Counted from the stretch's first letter, positions 24,931-34,355 are shown. The stretch is DNA of 64,000 bases from Flavobacterium xanthum (GCF_900142695.1 NZ_FRBU01000001.1:1-64000); one strand, 5' to 3'. Notes: generated by a model from the sequence alone, not told the origin. Translations and numbers: made by a program.

Positions 24931-25773
24931 TTAGTCAAATAAGAAACGGGAGACTTTTTTGTATAATTCCGCCCCATGCATGCTGTGTCCTAAACCTTTG
25001 GTCTCTATAAAAACAGCATTTTTCCAAGTACTCGCTATTTTTTTTCCTTCCTCAAATAAAACGACCGTGTCATCAATATCGTGCGCAATTAATCCTCTGA
25101 TGTTTAGTTTTGACGCAAATATTTTACCAGAAAATTGTTCTAAATTAAGTTGAAAAGTAGTCAGGTAATGCGCTTCTAAAGATTTTAAAATTTTAGAATT
25201 CAAACTTAACAAGCGGATGTAATTGTTTAAGATGATGTTGAAATCGCTTGGAGATCCCAAAATCACCATTTTTTGTAACGTGTCATTTTGATACACGGAT
25301 TGGTAATACAGACAAGTCTTTCCACCAATAGAGTGACCGATGAGATATTTTGGTTTGAATTTTTCAACAGCGATATGGATAAAAGCGGCGTATTGGGGTA
25401 TATTAAATTCTTTTCCACTAGATAATCCATGAGCTGGACCGTCTATGGCAATAATGGTACTGCCTGATTTTTTTAGATACGGGAGTAGTTTTTTCCATCG
25501 AGAAGCATTGCTTTCCCATCCATGAACCAAAAGAATAACAGTGTCATTTCCTTTCCAAGTATAGGTATGAAAAGAATCTTTTTCCACTTGGAACGTTTCA
25601 GATTGTGCTTCTAAAAGGATTTTAGGAAGTTTCTTTTTAGATAATTTACCTTCTCTAGGTTGGCTAAAAAAGGAATACGCCAGTTTTGATGCTTTCTTTG
25701 GAAGGATAAAGCTCAAGACGTTTATGTACAATCCAATGGACTTAGTGAATATAAAAAATACTATTTTTTTCAT
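24931..25773 (-). CDS. Alpha/beta hydrolase
   Basis: The 280-residue protein has the alpha/beta-hydrolase fold with the oxyanion segment LLVHGWESNASRW, the nucleophile elbow IGHSIGGK (Ser148), an acidic residue in AHDIDDTVV and the catalytic His in GLGHSMHG. The N-terminus is hydrophobic (about residues 3-25) and may anchor it to the membrane. The substrate is unknown. The start is odd: the ATG is the second base after the T run of the preceding terminator hairpin, which leaves no room for a ribosome-binding site. Confidence 0.8.
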   Translation of the reverse strand: MKKIVFFIFTKSIGLYINVLSFILPKKASKLAYSFFSQPREGKLSKKKLPKILLEAQSETFQVEKDSFHTYTWKGNDTVILLVHGWESNASRWKKLLPYLKKSGSTIIAIDGPAHGLSSGKEFNIPQYAAFIHIAVEKFKPKYLIGHSIGGKTCLYYQSVYQNDTLQKMVILGSPSDFNIILNNYIRLLSLNSKILKSLEAHYLTTFQLNLEQFSGKIFASKLNIRGLIAHDIDDTVVLFEEGKKIASTWKNAVFIETKGLGHSMHGAELYKKVSRFLFD

Positions 25774-25803
25774 AAAAAAAAGTCCCGATGTGTGTCGGGA
25801 CTT
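25774..25803 (-). terminator. Terminator after the CdsZ-like gene
   Basis: AAGTCCCGA / TCGGGACTT stem followed by eight T on the minus strand, placed between the CdsZ-like gene and the hydrolase start. Confidence 0.85.
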
Positions 25804-25811
25804 AAATGTAA

Positions 25812-26591
25812 TTAGAATTTAGAAAACAATTGTTCCATTTTCTCTTTTTCTTCATCAGCTAAGGTGCTGTCAACTAATATTCTTCCGGAATGTTCATCAG
25901 TAATGATTTTCTTTCTAGAAGCTATTTCTACTTGTGTTTGTGGTGGAATAGTGAAAAATGATCCTGCCGACGCTCCTCTTTCAATAGAAACTACTGCTAA
26001 ACCATTGCGAACACTTGTTCTAATTCTAGTGTAAGCTTTCAACAATCTTTCTTCAATTAAAGTTTGGAATTCAGCTGATTTCTCAGACAAGAATGCTTCT
26101 TCTTTAGCAGTTTCAGCCATGATAGCGTCTAACTCAGATTTTTTGTGCTTTAAGTGATTCGATTTTGCTTCTAATCTTTCTTTAGAGCTCGAAATTACTT
26201 CTTTCTTGTGTTCGATAGAAGCTTTCATTTCTTTAATTTGCTTTTCAGACAACTGAATTTCTAATTCTTGAAATTCAATCTCCTTTGTCAACGAATTAAA
26301 TTCTCTGTTGTTACGAACAGTTTCTTGTTGCTTAGTATATTTTTTGATAGCTTCTTTATGCTCATCAATTGCATTCTTTTTAGATTTGATAAGATCCTCG
26401 ATAACTTCAAGTTCTCCTTTCAATTTTTCTGAACGTGTGCTTAAACCAGCCACTTCATCTTCTAAATCCTCTACTTCTAAAGGAAGTTCACCTCTTACGT
26501 TTCTGATTTCGTCAATTCTAGAGTCAATTAGTTGTAAATCGTAAATTGCTCTTAACTTGTCCTCAACACTTAATTCTTTCGTATTCGCCAT
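25812..26591 (-). CDS. CdsZ-like coiled-coil protein without its zinc-ribbon cysteines
   Basis: The 259-residue protein is a long antiparallel coiled coil (about 15-185, rich in E/K heptads). It ends in the segment where this family normally carries a C4 zinc ribbon (RNGLAVVSIERGASAGSFF, then DEHSGRILVD). In the usual sequence the positions around GASAG and DEHSG are CxxC pairs. Here they are Ala/Ser/Gly and Asp/His/Ser, and the whole protein has no cysteine. Family members are called YbgI/Nif3-linked zinc ribbon proteins or CdsZ; the function is poorly known. It is 3 bases downstream of nif3 on the same strand, the conserved arrangement. Confidence 0.8.
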   Translation of the reverse strand: MANTKELSVEDKLRAIYDLQLIDSRIDEIRNVRGELPLEVEDLEDEVAGLSTRSEKLKGELEVIEDLIKSKKNAIDEHKEAIKKYTKQQETVRNNREFNSLTKEIEFQELEIQLSEKQIKEMKASIEHKKEVISSSKERLEAKSNHLKHKKSELDAIMAETAKEEAFLSEKSAEFQTLIEERLLKAYTRIRTSVRNGLAVVSIERGASAGSFFTIPPQTQVEIASRKKIITDEHSGRILVDSTLADEEKEKMEQLFSKF

Positions 26592-26594
26592 ATT

Positions 26595-27689
26595 CTATAA
26601 GTACTTAACTGGATTTGAATTTTCTTCTGATAAAATAACTGCAAAATTAAGGATTTTTTTTCGAAGATACTCTACAATATAATTTTTTGTATAGCGTTCG
26701 CTCTCAAAATGTCCAATATCGGCCAATAAAAGTTTATTTTCGGCTTCATAAAACTGATGGTATTTCAAATCGGCAGTCAAATAAGCATCAGCTCCAGCCT
26801 GAATCGCATTTTTTATAGCAAAACTTCCAGCTCCACCAAGAACGGCTACTTTTTTAATTTCCTTTCCAATAAAGTTGGAATGTCGAATTCCGCCACATTG
26901 CATTTTTTCTTTAGCAAAAAGAAGGAACTCTTTTTCACTCATGGGATTTTTCAATTCGCCAATCATGCCCAAACCAATATTCTGATGCTGATTTTGCAAC
27001 TCATAAATCTCATACGCTACTTCCTCATACGCGTGGCTTTTGAATAATGCTTTCAGGATTTTGTTTTCCAAATGTTTTTCGAAAGTGACTTCGATTTTTA
27101 TTTCGTCTCCTTGCACAAACTCAAATCGCTCGCCAATTTGCGGATTGCTGTGTTCATTTCCCATGTAGGTTCCAATTCCTTTTGAATTAAAACTGCAGTT
27201 TTCATAGTTGCCAATATTTCCTGCACCAGCATCAAATAGTGCATTTCGCACTTCTTCGGCATTTTCAGGAATGGTAAAAGTCACCAATTTCCGAATAAAG
27301 TTTTGCTTCGGAATAAGGATTTTAGTATTTATCAATCCCAATGCATCGCTGAATATTTTATTGACGCCTTCTTGATGATTGTCTAAAGCGGTGTGAACGG
27401 CGTAAATGGCAACATCGTTTTTTATAGCTTTGATTATGGCACGTTCCACGTAGTTTTTCCCCGTAATTTTTTTCAAACCAGAAAATAATATCGGATGAAA
27501 ACAAACCACCAGATTGCAGTTTTTTGTAATCGCTTCGTCAATTATATTTTCTAATGCATCATGACAAACCAATATTCCGGTAGCTTCCACATCTTGATCT
27601 CCAACCAGTAAACCCACATTGTCAAAATCTTCGGCATAGGCGAGTGGCGCCATTTCTTCTAAAACGGAAATTATTTCTTTGATTTTCAT
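26595..27689 (-). CDS. Nif3-like dinuclear metal-centre protein
   Basis: The 364-residue protein belongs to the NIF3/YbgI/YqfO family of hexameric rings with a two-metal site, possibly GTP cyclohydrolase I type 2; its function is not settled. N-terminal marks are APLAYAEDFDNVGLLVGD and VCHDALE plus HPILFSG. C-terminal marks are GGAGSFAIK and ADIGHFESE. The inserted middle domain (about 130-240) is the PII/CutA-like insert of the long YqfO form. I placed the start at ATG 27687-27689, where the family begins (MKIKEIISVLEEM); the frame is open 13 codons further. Confidence 0.9.
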   Translation of the reverse strand: MKIKEIISVLEEMAPLAYAEDFDNVGLLVGDQDVEATGILVCHDALENIIDEAITKNCNLVVCFHPILFSGLKKITGKNYVERAIIKAIKNDVAIYAVHTALDNHQEGVNKIFSDALGLINTKILIPKQNFIRKLVTFTIPENAEEVRNALFDAGAGNIGNYENCSFNSKGIGTYMGNEHSNPQIGERFEFVQGDEIKIEVTFEKHLENKILKALFKSHAYEEVAYEIYELQNQHQNIGLGMIGELKNPMSEKEFLLFAKEKMQCGGIRHSNFIGKEIKKVAVLGGAGSFAIKNAIQAGADAYLTADLKYHQFYEAENKLLLADIGHFESERYTKNYIVEYLRKKILNFAVILSEENSNPVKYL

Positions 27690-27857
27690 GAACATCAGAT
27701 TTTTGTCGCTTAATTTTGGTTTTTTCAATAAACAAATTAACGAATAAACAAATCAACTTTGAAATAAAACATCATCCTTTCTTAAAATGAATTTACCTTC
27801 AAAAATACAGTTTCTAACGAGCTAGTTTTTAAGTAAATTAAAATAGAACGATTTTTG

Positions 27858-27865
27858 TATATTTG
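27858..27865 (+). promoter_or_regulatory. Promoter -7 box for the toxin-antitoxin pair
   Basis: TATATTTG lies 19 bases before the antitoxin ATG. No clear -33 box is present. Confidence 0.45.
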
Positions 27866-27884
27866 TAATTCAATATCAATAGCT

Positions 27885-28133
27885 ATGACTACTATAACTT
27901 TAAAAATCAACGAGCGTACCAAAGCAGGAAAAGCATTTCTGGAAATGACAAATGTTTTGGTTAAGGATTCAAAAGGAATTGAAATAATAGCAACTAGACC
28001 AAACAAGACTTCTGAAAAAAAATCGGAAATTTACAATCCTGAGTTTGTTGCAATGATAAAAAAAGCACAAAAAAGTAAAAAAAGAACAGTGGTAGATCCA
28101 AATGATATATGGGGAAGTTTAGGGTTGAAATAA
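27885..28133 (+). CDS. Putative antitoxin of a YoeB-type module
   Basis: The 82-residue protein has a short N-terminal strand (TTITLKINERTKAGKAFLEM), a Lys-rich tail and a final segment DPNDIWGSLGLK. The start is set at ATG 27885-27887; the frame opens 10 codons earlier but those codons include the promoter box. The gene overlaps the downstream toxin by 25 bases, typical of type II modules in which the antitoxin comes first and represses the operon. The family is probably the DUF2683-like group seen before YoeB in Bacteroidetes. Confidence 0.75.
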   Translation: MTTITLKINERTKAGKAFLEMTNVLVKDSKGIEIIATRPNKTSEKKSEIYNPEFVAMIKKAQKSKKRTVVDPNDIWGSLGLK

Positions 28134-28390
28134 CCGAGCTTGCAAAAACGCAAATCGCGAAATATTTTAAGTCTGGAAATCAGGCCAGTATTAAAAAAAT
28201 TGGAATAATATTACAAGAACTTTCAGAAACGCCATATACGGGCGTTGGCAAACCAGAAGCATTAAAGGAAAATTTAACCGGTTTTTGGTCAAGACAAATT
28301 AACCCAAAGGATCGGTTAATTTATACAGTAAATGATGATTTGGTTGTTGTTGATGTCATCTCAGCAATGGGTCATTATTCTGATAAATAA
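28109..28390 (+). CDS. yoeB: Txe/YoeB-family mRNA interferase toxin
   Basis: The 93-residue protein is a RelE-fold ribosome-dependent ribonuclease. Residues matching the YoeB active site are visible: GKPE (Glu50), FWSRQI (Arg62), DRLIY (Arg69) and the C-terminal GHYSDK (His89, Tyr90). No active-site residue seems lost, so the toxin is probably functional and needs the upstream antitoxin. The module sits between nif3 (opposite strand) and lpxK. The lpxK start is only 2 bases past the toxin stop, so an essential gene may depend on the toxin-antitoxin transcript. Confidence 0.88.
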   Translation: MGKFRVEITELAKTQIAKYFKSGNQASIKKIGIILQELSETPYTGVGKPEALKENLTGFWSRQINPKDRLIYTVNDDLVVVDVISAMGHYSDK

Positions 28391-28392
28391 TT

Positions 28393-29418
28393 ATGAATTT
28401 ACTCCGAAAAATACTCTTTCCGTTTGCCATTTTATATGGTCTCATAACGAGTATTCGAAATTTTCTTTTCGATAAAGGTATTTTAAAATCATACTCTTTT
28501 AATTTGCCAATAATTGCTGTTGGCAATCTCAGCGTTGGTGGAACTGGAAAAACACCCCAAATCGAATATTTGATTCGGTTGCTTTCGGATACATATAAAA
28601 TTGCCACTTTAAGCAGAGGTTATAAAAGACAATCTGAAGGTTTTATTTTGGCTCAAGCCGGTACAGACGCAAAAATTCTTGGTGACGAACCTTTTCAATT
28701 TTTTCAAAAATTCCCGTCGATTCAAGTTGCAGTTGATGCCCACAGAAAAAACGGAATTGAACAATTACTAACACTCCCTGAAAAACCAGAAATTATCTTG
28801 CTTGACGATGCTTTTCAACATCGAAAAGTAAAAGCAGGACTTTATATTTTGCTCACTTCGTACGGCGATTTGTATTCTGATGATTTTATGTTGCCAACAG
28901 GAAATTTACGCGAAAGTAGGGATGGAGCTAAAAGAGCAAATATTATTATTGTCACCAAATGTCCTTTCAATCTTTCGCTTGACGAACAGCATAAAATTAA
29001 AAAGAGGTTAAAAGTTGGTGTAAATCAGGAATTGTACTTTACTTTTATAGCTTACGATGATTATATTTATGGAGAAAACCGAAAAATAAATGTAAATGAA
29101 ATTCATTCAGGGGCTAAGGTATTGGTAGCAGGAATTGCAAAACCAGAACCGTTTTTTTCCTATTTACAAAACTCAAATGATGTCTGTTTGTCTTTTCCAG
29201 ATCATCATCATTTTACCGATAAAGACCTATTAGAAATTAAAAATTTAGCGCAAAACAACATTATTATCACTACCGAAAAAGATTATGTACGTTTAAAAGG
29301 AAGTTTGCCAAGCGAACAACTTTTTTATTTACCAATACAAAGTTCTTTCCTTTCGGGAAGTGAAAATTTTAATAAAACAATTTTAGATTATGTGGGAACA
29401 AGTACAAGAAACAGTTAG
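28393..29418 (+). CDS. lpxK: Tetraacyldisaccharide 4'-kinase (lipid A synthesis)
   Basis: The 341-residue inner-membrane-associated kinase phosphorylates the 4' position of the lipid A precursor. The N-terminal hydrophobic stretch (about 5-30) precedes a P-loop GNLSVGGTGKTPQIEYL; LLDDAFQHRK and RESRDGAKRANIIIVTKC are further family marks. The C-terminal part includes FPDHHHFTD and TTEKDYVRL. It overlaps the purine nucleoside phosphorylase gene by 29 bases, so the two are translationally linked. Confidence 0.94.
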   Translation: MNLLRKILFPFAILYGLITSIRNFLFDKGILKSYSFNLPIIAVGNLSVGGTGKTPQIEYLIRLLSDTYKIATLSRGYKRQSEGFILAQAGTDAKILGDEPFQFFQKFPSIQVAVDAHRKNGIEQLLTLPEKPEIILLDDAFQHRKVKAGLYILLTSYGDLYSDDFMLPTGNLRESRDGAKRANIIIVTKCPFNLSLDEQHKIKKRLKVGVNQELYFTFIAYDDYIYGENRKINVNEIHSGAKVLVAGIAKPEPFFSYLQNSNDVCLSFPDHHHFTDKDLLEIKNLAQNNIIITTEKDYVRLKGSLPSEQLFYLPIQSSFLSGSENFNKTILDYVGTSTRNS

Positions 29419-30202
29419 TTATATTAACGAAAAAATCAATTTTACGCCAGAATATGGCGTGATTTTAGGTTCAGGATTAGGAAGTTTTACGGATGAAATG
29501 AAAGTAGAATATACGTTACCGTATAATGAAATCCCAAATTTTCCAGTGTCAACAGTGCAAGGTCATAAAGGCGCATTGGTTTTTGGAACAATAGGAGACA
29601 AGAAAGTGGTTGCCATGCAAGGCCGTTTTCATTTCTACGAAGGCTATTCGATGACCGAAGTTACATTTCCAGTGCGAGTAATGAAGTTTTTAGGGGTTAC
29701 TAAATTAGTAGTGTCAAATGCTTCAGGGGGAGTGAATCCAAGTTATAAAGTGGGTTCTATTGTCATGATTACGGATCATATCAATATGACGCCAGAACAT
29801 CCTTTACGAGGGAAAAATGACGAACGTTTTGGACCTCGATTTGTAAATATGAGCGAACCATATTCGAGAAAAATGATCGCGAAAGCCACTGAATTGGCAA
29901 AGGAATTAGAAATAGAAGTTCATGAGGGAATTTATTTAGGCTTACAAGGACCCACTTTTGAAACTTTGGCGGAGTATAAAATGGTGAAAATTTTGGGTGC
30001 AGATTGCGTTGGAATGTCAACAGTTCCAGAAGTTATTGTGGCGCGTCACATGGATTTGGAAACTTTTGGTATTTCAGTAATTACTGATATGGGTAACGAA
30101 GAAAGTATTGGGACGATTTCCCATGAAGAGGTATTAGAAGCCGCAAAAGCAGCAGAGCCAAAAGTGAGAAGTCTTATTAAAGAATTAATCTTACAGTATT
30201 AA
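29390..30202 (+). CDS. punA: Purine nucleoside phosphorylase I (trimeric type)
   Basis: The 270-residue cytosolic enzyme cleaves inosine and guanosine with phosphate. Marks: GVILGSGLGSFTDEM, QGRFHFYEGYSM (phosphate and sugar site), NASGGVNPSY, GLQGPTFETLAEY and GMSTVPEVIVARHM. This is the mammalian-type low-molecular-weight PNP family rather than hexameric DeoD. Its start lies inside lpxK. It converges with the hybrid kinase gene, with only 3 bases between the stops. Confidence 0.93.
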   Translation: MWEQVQETVSYINEKINFTPEYGVILGSGLGSFTDEMKVEYTLPYNEIPNFPVSTVQGHKGALVFGTIGDKKVVAMQGRFHFYEGYSMTEVTFPVRVMKFLGVTKLVVSNASGGVNPSYKVGSIVMITDHINMTPEHPLRGKNDERFGPRFVNMSEPYSRKMIAKATELAKELEIEVHEGIYLGLQGPTFETLAEYKMVKILGADCVGMSTVPEVIVARHMDLETFGISVITDMGNEESIGTISHEEVLEAAKAAEPKVRSLIKELILQY

Positions 30203-30205
30203 TCT

Positions 30206-32371
30206 CTAAATGTATTCCGCAATTGTTGTGTAAAATTCTTCTGGTATGAACGGTTTAGTGATAACATCGTTCATACCAAATGATAATAGCATGTCGCGGT
30301 TTTCATGAAGCGAGATCGCGGTAAGCGCGATAATAGGTGTAGCAGCATCAAAAGCCCTGATTAATTCTGTAGCGATTGTTCCGTTAATCCCGGGTAAGTG
30401 AACGTCCATCAGTACCAAATCAAATTTATTTTTACGTACTAAGTCTATTGCATCTTCACCATTATCAATTACTTCACAAATGATTTGCTTATTATGAAGC
30501 ATTTTTTTTGTGATCATTTGATTGATTTTATTATCCTCAACCAATAATATTTTTTTGTTTACTAATTTAGAATCGTAATCAATTTTTTTGGTTGTTGTAA
30601 ATTCTACAGGAAGTTCACTTATTTTAAAGGCTAATTTAAAAGAAAAGGAGGAACCTTGTCCAACGATGCTTTTTAATTCAATTCGTCCACCTAGGATTTT
30701 AATTAATTTCTTTACAATGGTCAGTCCTAAGCCTGTTCCGCCGTATTTTCGATTGACTTCAATCGAACCTTGTGAGAAACTATCAAACACGCTGGTCAGT
30801 TTGTCTTCAGGAATCCCAATTCCAGTATCTGTTATTTCAAAATATAATGTTGCCGCTGTGTCCTCTAAAACATGGAGATTTGCGGTTACTGTAACGTCAC
30901 CATTTTTAGTAAATTTCAGGGCGTTATTAATTAAATTTAATATAATTTGTGACAATTTTGTTGGATCACCTATCAAATAGTCAGGAATCGCAGCATCGAC
31001 ATTTAAAGTGAAATTGTTGTTATTTACTAAAGCTAATTCTTTTAAGGAGTTTTGAATTCCAACTAAAAGTTGTTTTAGGTTGAAGTTAGTGTGTTCAATT
31101 TCAATACTGTGGGATTCAATTTTATTGATTTCTAAAATCTCATTTATAAATTTGGTCAAGTAATCGCCTGAAAATTTTAGCGAAAACAAATAGTCCATTT
31201 GTGTTTTCTTGGGATTTTCTTCTAATAGTAAATGCGTAATTCCATTGATAGCATTCAAGGGGGTACGAAGTTCGTGACTTACGGTCGATAGAAATTCAGA
31301 TCTTGCTTTTGACGCCTTTTCGGCTTTGTCTTTTGCAATTTCTAATTCCTTATTTTTCTCCTTTAACAGCAAATTGGACTGATTTCGGATGATGTTATTT
31401 TTGTACAATGACAAACTTAATAAGGATAAAATAGAGATCAACGCAATAGCAAGAATACTAATGAGTTTAGAGAACTTACTAGCTCTTTCCTGTTCTTTAG
31501 TTTCATTATTGGTTTGAACAATTTCTTTTAACCGTTCTGATTCCTTGAATTTTGTATAATCGTCTATTCCCAGTCTTTCATTATTGATGATGGCAAGGCG
31601 CTCTTTTAGATTGAGATGTTGTTTTAAATAAGAGTAGGCATTGTTTTTATCTAATATTTTTTCGTGAACATTACTCAAGGCAAGCAATATGTTAGATTTC
31701 TGTTCAAGATTCTCCGATTTAGCATTTAATTCAAGCGCTTTATCAAGATAGTTTAAAGCTAAATTATTTCTGTTTTTTAGTGCTTCAATACTACCGGTTT
31801 GGTACAAGGCTTCTGTTTTGGTATCTGATAAAGCAGGAGTAGTAGGGATTGCAATTATCGTCTTGAAAACCGTTAAAGCGAGATCTAATTTGTTTTTACC
31901 TTTGTAAATTAATCCTTTTTGAAGTTGAAACAATTCAGCAACATCGGGGATATTTAGTGCCGTATATATAGATTTAGATTTCTGAAAGTACATGGCAGCT
32001 CTGTCGAAATTTTCTTTTGCCATGTAGCAAAAGCCAAGATTGTAATAGAGGTCCGCTTGGATAACTGCAGGTTCTTGCATCGCGATAAGCGAACTACTTT
32101 TTAGAAAATATTCAATTGCATCGTTATATTTTCTTAAGTCGTAATACAATTTTCCTAGGTTGTAGTTCTCAACTGCCTGATCTTTAATGTTGTTGTTTTT
32201 TTTAGCATATTGTATTGCTTTTTGGGTATTTGACAATGCCTCTTTGTAGTTGTTGTTTTGAACATGAGAATGACTCAAACTATTATAATAAGAGGTACTA
32301 TCTGCATCCTCACTAGGTTGAGAATACAGCAGTGTATTTAAAAAGAGTACATAAACGAAAAGCAATTTCAT
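30206..32371 (-). CDS. TPR hybrid sensor histidine kinase with receiver domain
   Basis: The 721-residue protein has a signal peptide, periplasmic TPR repeats (about 25-260; NYNLGKLYYDLRKYNDAIEYF and similar), one membrane helix (about 302-323), a coiled linker, HisKA with His366 (STVSHELRTPLN), HATPase_c (NALKF, DTGIGIPEDKL, GTGLGLTIV) and a C-terminal receiver (from about 607) with the phosphoacceptor Asp656 (LVLMDVHLPG). There is no output domain, so the signal must pass to another protein. It is probably alone; gapA is upstream on the same strand with only 15 bases between them, so co-transcription is possible. Confidence 0.93.
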   Translation of the reverse strand: MKLLFVYVLFLNTLLYSQPSEDADSTSYYNSLSHSHVQNNNYKEALSNTQKAIQYAKKNNNIKDQAVENYNLGKLYYDLRKYNDAIEYFLKSSSLIAMQEPAVIQADLYYNLGFCYMAKENFDRAAMYFQKSKSIYTALNIPDVAELFQLQKGLIYKGKNKLDLALTVFKTIIAIPTTPALSDTKTEALYQTGSIEALKNRNNLALNYLDKALELNAKSENLEQKSNILLALSNVHEKILDKNNAYSYLKQHLNLKERLAIINNERLGIDDYTKFKESERLKEIVQTNNETKEQERASKFSKLISILAIALISILSLLSLSLYKNNIIRNQSNLLLKEKNKELEIAKDKAEKASKARSEFLSTVSHELRTPLNAINGITHLLLEENPKKTQMDYLFSLKFSGDYLTKFINEILEINKIESHSIEIEHTNFNLKQLLVGIQNSLKELALVNNNNFTLNVDAAIPDYLIGDPTKLSQIILNLINNALKFTKNGDVTVTANLHVLEDTAATLYFEITDTGIGIPEDKLTSVFDSFSQGSIEVNRKYGGTGLGLTIVKKLIKILGGRIELKSIVGQGSSFSFKLAFKISELPVEFTTTKKIDYDSKLVNKKILLVEDNKINQMITKKMLHNKQIICEVIDNGEDAIDLVRKNKFDLVLMDVHLPGINGTIATELIRAFDAATPIIALTAISLHENRDMLLSFGMNDVITKPFIPEEFYTTIAEYI

Positions 32372-32386
32372 TTGTTACTGATTTTT

Positions 32387-33394
32387 TTATTGGTTATTTT
32401 TCATGCTTGTCAAAAGTATTAAATCAATTATTCGAGAGGAATACCCAATCTCATTATCATACCATCCAACTACTTTAACCATTTTGTCGATGACTGAAGT
32501 TAGCTGAGCATCAAATATACATGAATTTTTATTGCCAATTACATCTACAGACACAATAGGATCTTCAGTGTAATCTAAAATGCCTTTTAAAGTAGTTTTT
32601 GCGGCTATTTTAAAGGCCGCATTTATTTCTTCAATAGTCACAGCGAGTTTCACGTTAAACGTGATATCGGTTAAAGAACCATCTGGAACCGGTACTCTAA
32701 TACCGCAGCCACCAATCTTACCTTCAAACTCAGGAAATATTTTTGTCAATGCTTTCGCTGCTCCAGTTGTGGTAGGAACAATAGATTGACTGGCACCTCT
32801 AGCGCGACGTAAATCTTTATGAGGCTGGTCGTGCAAGCTCTGGTCTGTTGTATAGGAGTGTATTGTGGTAATATATGCTTGTTCTATGCCACAAAGTTCA
32901 TTGATAACCTTAATCATGGGTGCTGCATTATTGGTCGTGCAACTGGCATTGGAGATAATAGTTTCAGAACCGTCAAGAACGGAATCATTTACACCTATAA
33001 CTACTGTTTTTATAGTATCCACTTCTGAAGGTGCGGAGAGTATTACTTTTTTAGCGCCAGCTATAATATGGGAATTCAGTTCTTCAAAAGTTTTGTATTT
33101 CCCGGTAGATTCAATTACATAATCAATGTTTAAGCTTTTCCAATCGAGGTTAGAAATCCTTTTTTCGTGAAAAAACAAATAATGTTGTCCGTCTAGCAAA
33201 ATCCCTTTTTCATCAGCGCTAACAGCAAATGGTAAAACACCGTGTATGCTGTCGTATTTTACTAGATGTGCCATTGTTTTTTTATCAGCAATATCATTGA
33301 TGGCAACTACTTCTATGGATGGATGGTTTAAAAGCAAGCGGAATAAATTTCTTCCAATTCTTCCAAAACCATTTATGGCAATTCTTATTTTCAA
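32387..33394 (-). CDS. gapA: Type I glyceraldehyde-3-phosphate dehydrogenase
   Basis: The 335-residue glycolytic enzyme shows the NAD-binding start IAINGFGRIGRNLFR, Asp34 in INDIAD (NAD preference), the catalytic Cys152 in ISNASCTTNNA, His179 in TTIHSYTTDQ and the C-terminal GWYDNEIGYS. Flavobacteria often carry more than one gap gene; this one, standing beside a hybrid kinase rather than pgk, may not be the main glycolytic copy. The start is unambiguous. Confidence 0.95.
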   Translation of the reverse strand: MKIRIAINGFGRIGRNLFRLLLNHPSIEVVAINDIADKKTMAHLVKYDSIHGVLPFAVSADEKGILLDGQHYLFFHEKRISNLDWKSLNIDYVIESTGKYKTFEELNSHIIAGAKKVILSAPSEVDTIKTVVIGVNDSVLDGSETIISNASCTTNNAAPMIKVINELCGIEQAYITTIHSYTTDQSLHDQPHKDLRRARGASQSIVPTTTGAAKALTKIFPEFEGKIGGCGIRVPVPDGSLTDITFNVKLAVTIEEINAAFKIAAKTTLKGILDYTEDPIVSVDVIGNKNSCIFDAQLTSVIDKMVKVVGWYDNEIGYSSRIIDLILLTSMKNNQ

Positions 33395-33458
33395 GTTCTT
33401 TATTTTGTAGGCAAAGCTTATTTGATTAACCGATTAAACAAATAAACCAAGAGGTTAT

Positions 33459-34328
33459 TTATAAAATATGTTTTTGAGCTTTGTAAGAAGAACGAACTAA
33501 AGGTCCGCTTTCGACATGTCGGAAACCTAATTCCAAACCAAATTGTTCGTATTTTGCAAATTGCTCTGGAGTTATGAATTCTTTTACCGGCAAGTGTTTT
33601 TTACTGGGTTGCAAATATTGTCCTATTGTAACGATATCAACGTGTACTGCACGTAAATCTCTCATGGTTTGATACACTTCCTCTTCTTGTTCTCCAAGTC
33701 CCAGCATAATACCAGATTTGGTTCTTTTGATCCCTTTTTCTTTCAAGTAGCGCAGTACTTCCAGACTTCGGTCATATTTTGCTTGAATACGGACTTCGCG
33801 AGTCAGTCTGCGAACCGTTTCTACATTGTGTGAAACTACCTCTGGATTTGCTTCTACAATGCGGTCAATGTTTCTTTCGATACCTTGAAAATCCGGAATT
33901 AAGGTTTCTAAAGTTGTGTTTGGGTTCATTCTGCGGATGGCTTTCACGGTTTCAATCCAAATAATAGAACCACCATCTTTCAAATCATCTCTGTCAACGC
34001 TTGTAACCACAGCGTGTTTAATATTCATAATTTTTATAGAACGCGCCACTTTTTCTGGTTCATCCCAGTCTACGGTTTCGGGTCTTCCGGTTTTTACTCC
34101 GCAAAAGCCACAAGAGCGGGTACACACATTTCCTAAAATCATAAATGTAGCCGTTCCTTCACCCCAGCATTCACCCATATTTGGGCAACTTCCTGAAGTG
34201 CAAATCGTGTTCAAACTATATTTATCAACCAAACTGCGAAGCTCGGTGTATTTTTGGCCAATTGGGAGTTTTACCTTTAACCACTTTGGTTTGCCTATAG
34301 GTAAAGTATTTTCTAAAACAGTTTCCAT
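33459..34328 (-). CDS. lipA: Lipoyl synthase
   Basis: The 289-residue radical SAM enzyme inserts two sulfurs into octanoyl groups on lipoyl domains. Both Fe-S clusters are readable: auxiliary Cys43, Cys48 and Cys54 ([12 protein letters not shown]) with the C-terminal Ser in RSSY, and the SAM cluster Cys69, Cys73 and Cys76 (CTRSCGFC). Length is normal. It is preceded by a TATCTTTG box and, about 125 bases upstream, by copy B of the candidate structured RNA on the same strand. Confidence 0.97.
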   Translation of the reverse strand: METVLENTLPIGKPKWLKVKLPIGQKYTELRSLVDKYSLNTICTSGSCPNMGECWGEGTATFMILGNVCTRSCGFCGVKTGRPETVDWDEPEKVARSIKIMNIKHAVVTSVDRDDLKDGGSIIWIETVKAIRRMNPNTTLETLIPDFQGIERNIDRIVEANPEVVSHNVETVRRLTREVRIQAKYDRSLEVLRYLKEKGIKRTKSGIMLGLGEQEEEVYQTMRDLRAVHVDIVTIGQYLQPSKKHLPVKEFITPEQFAKYEQFGLELGFRHVESGPLVRSSYKAQKHIL

Positions 34329-34347
34329 ATATCATATTTTGAAGCTG

Positions 34348-34355
34348 CAAAGATA
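34348..34355 (-). promoter_or_regulatory. Promoter -7 box for lipA
   Basis: TATCTTTG on the minus strand, 20 bases before the start codon. Confidence 0.45.
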
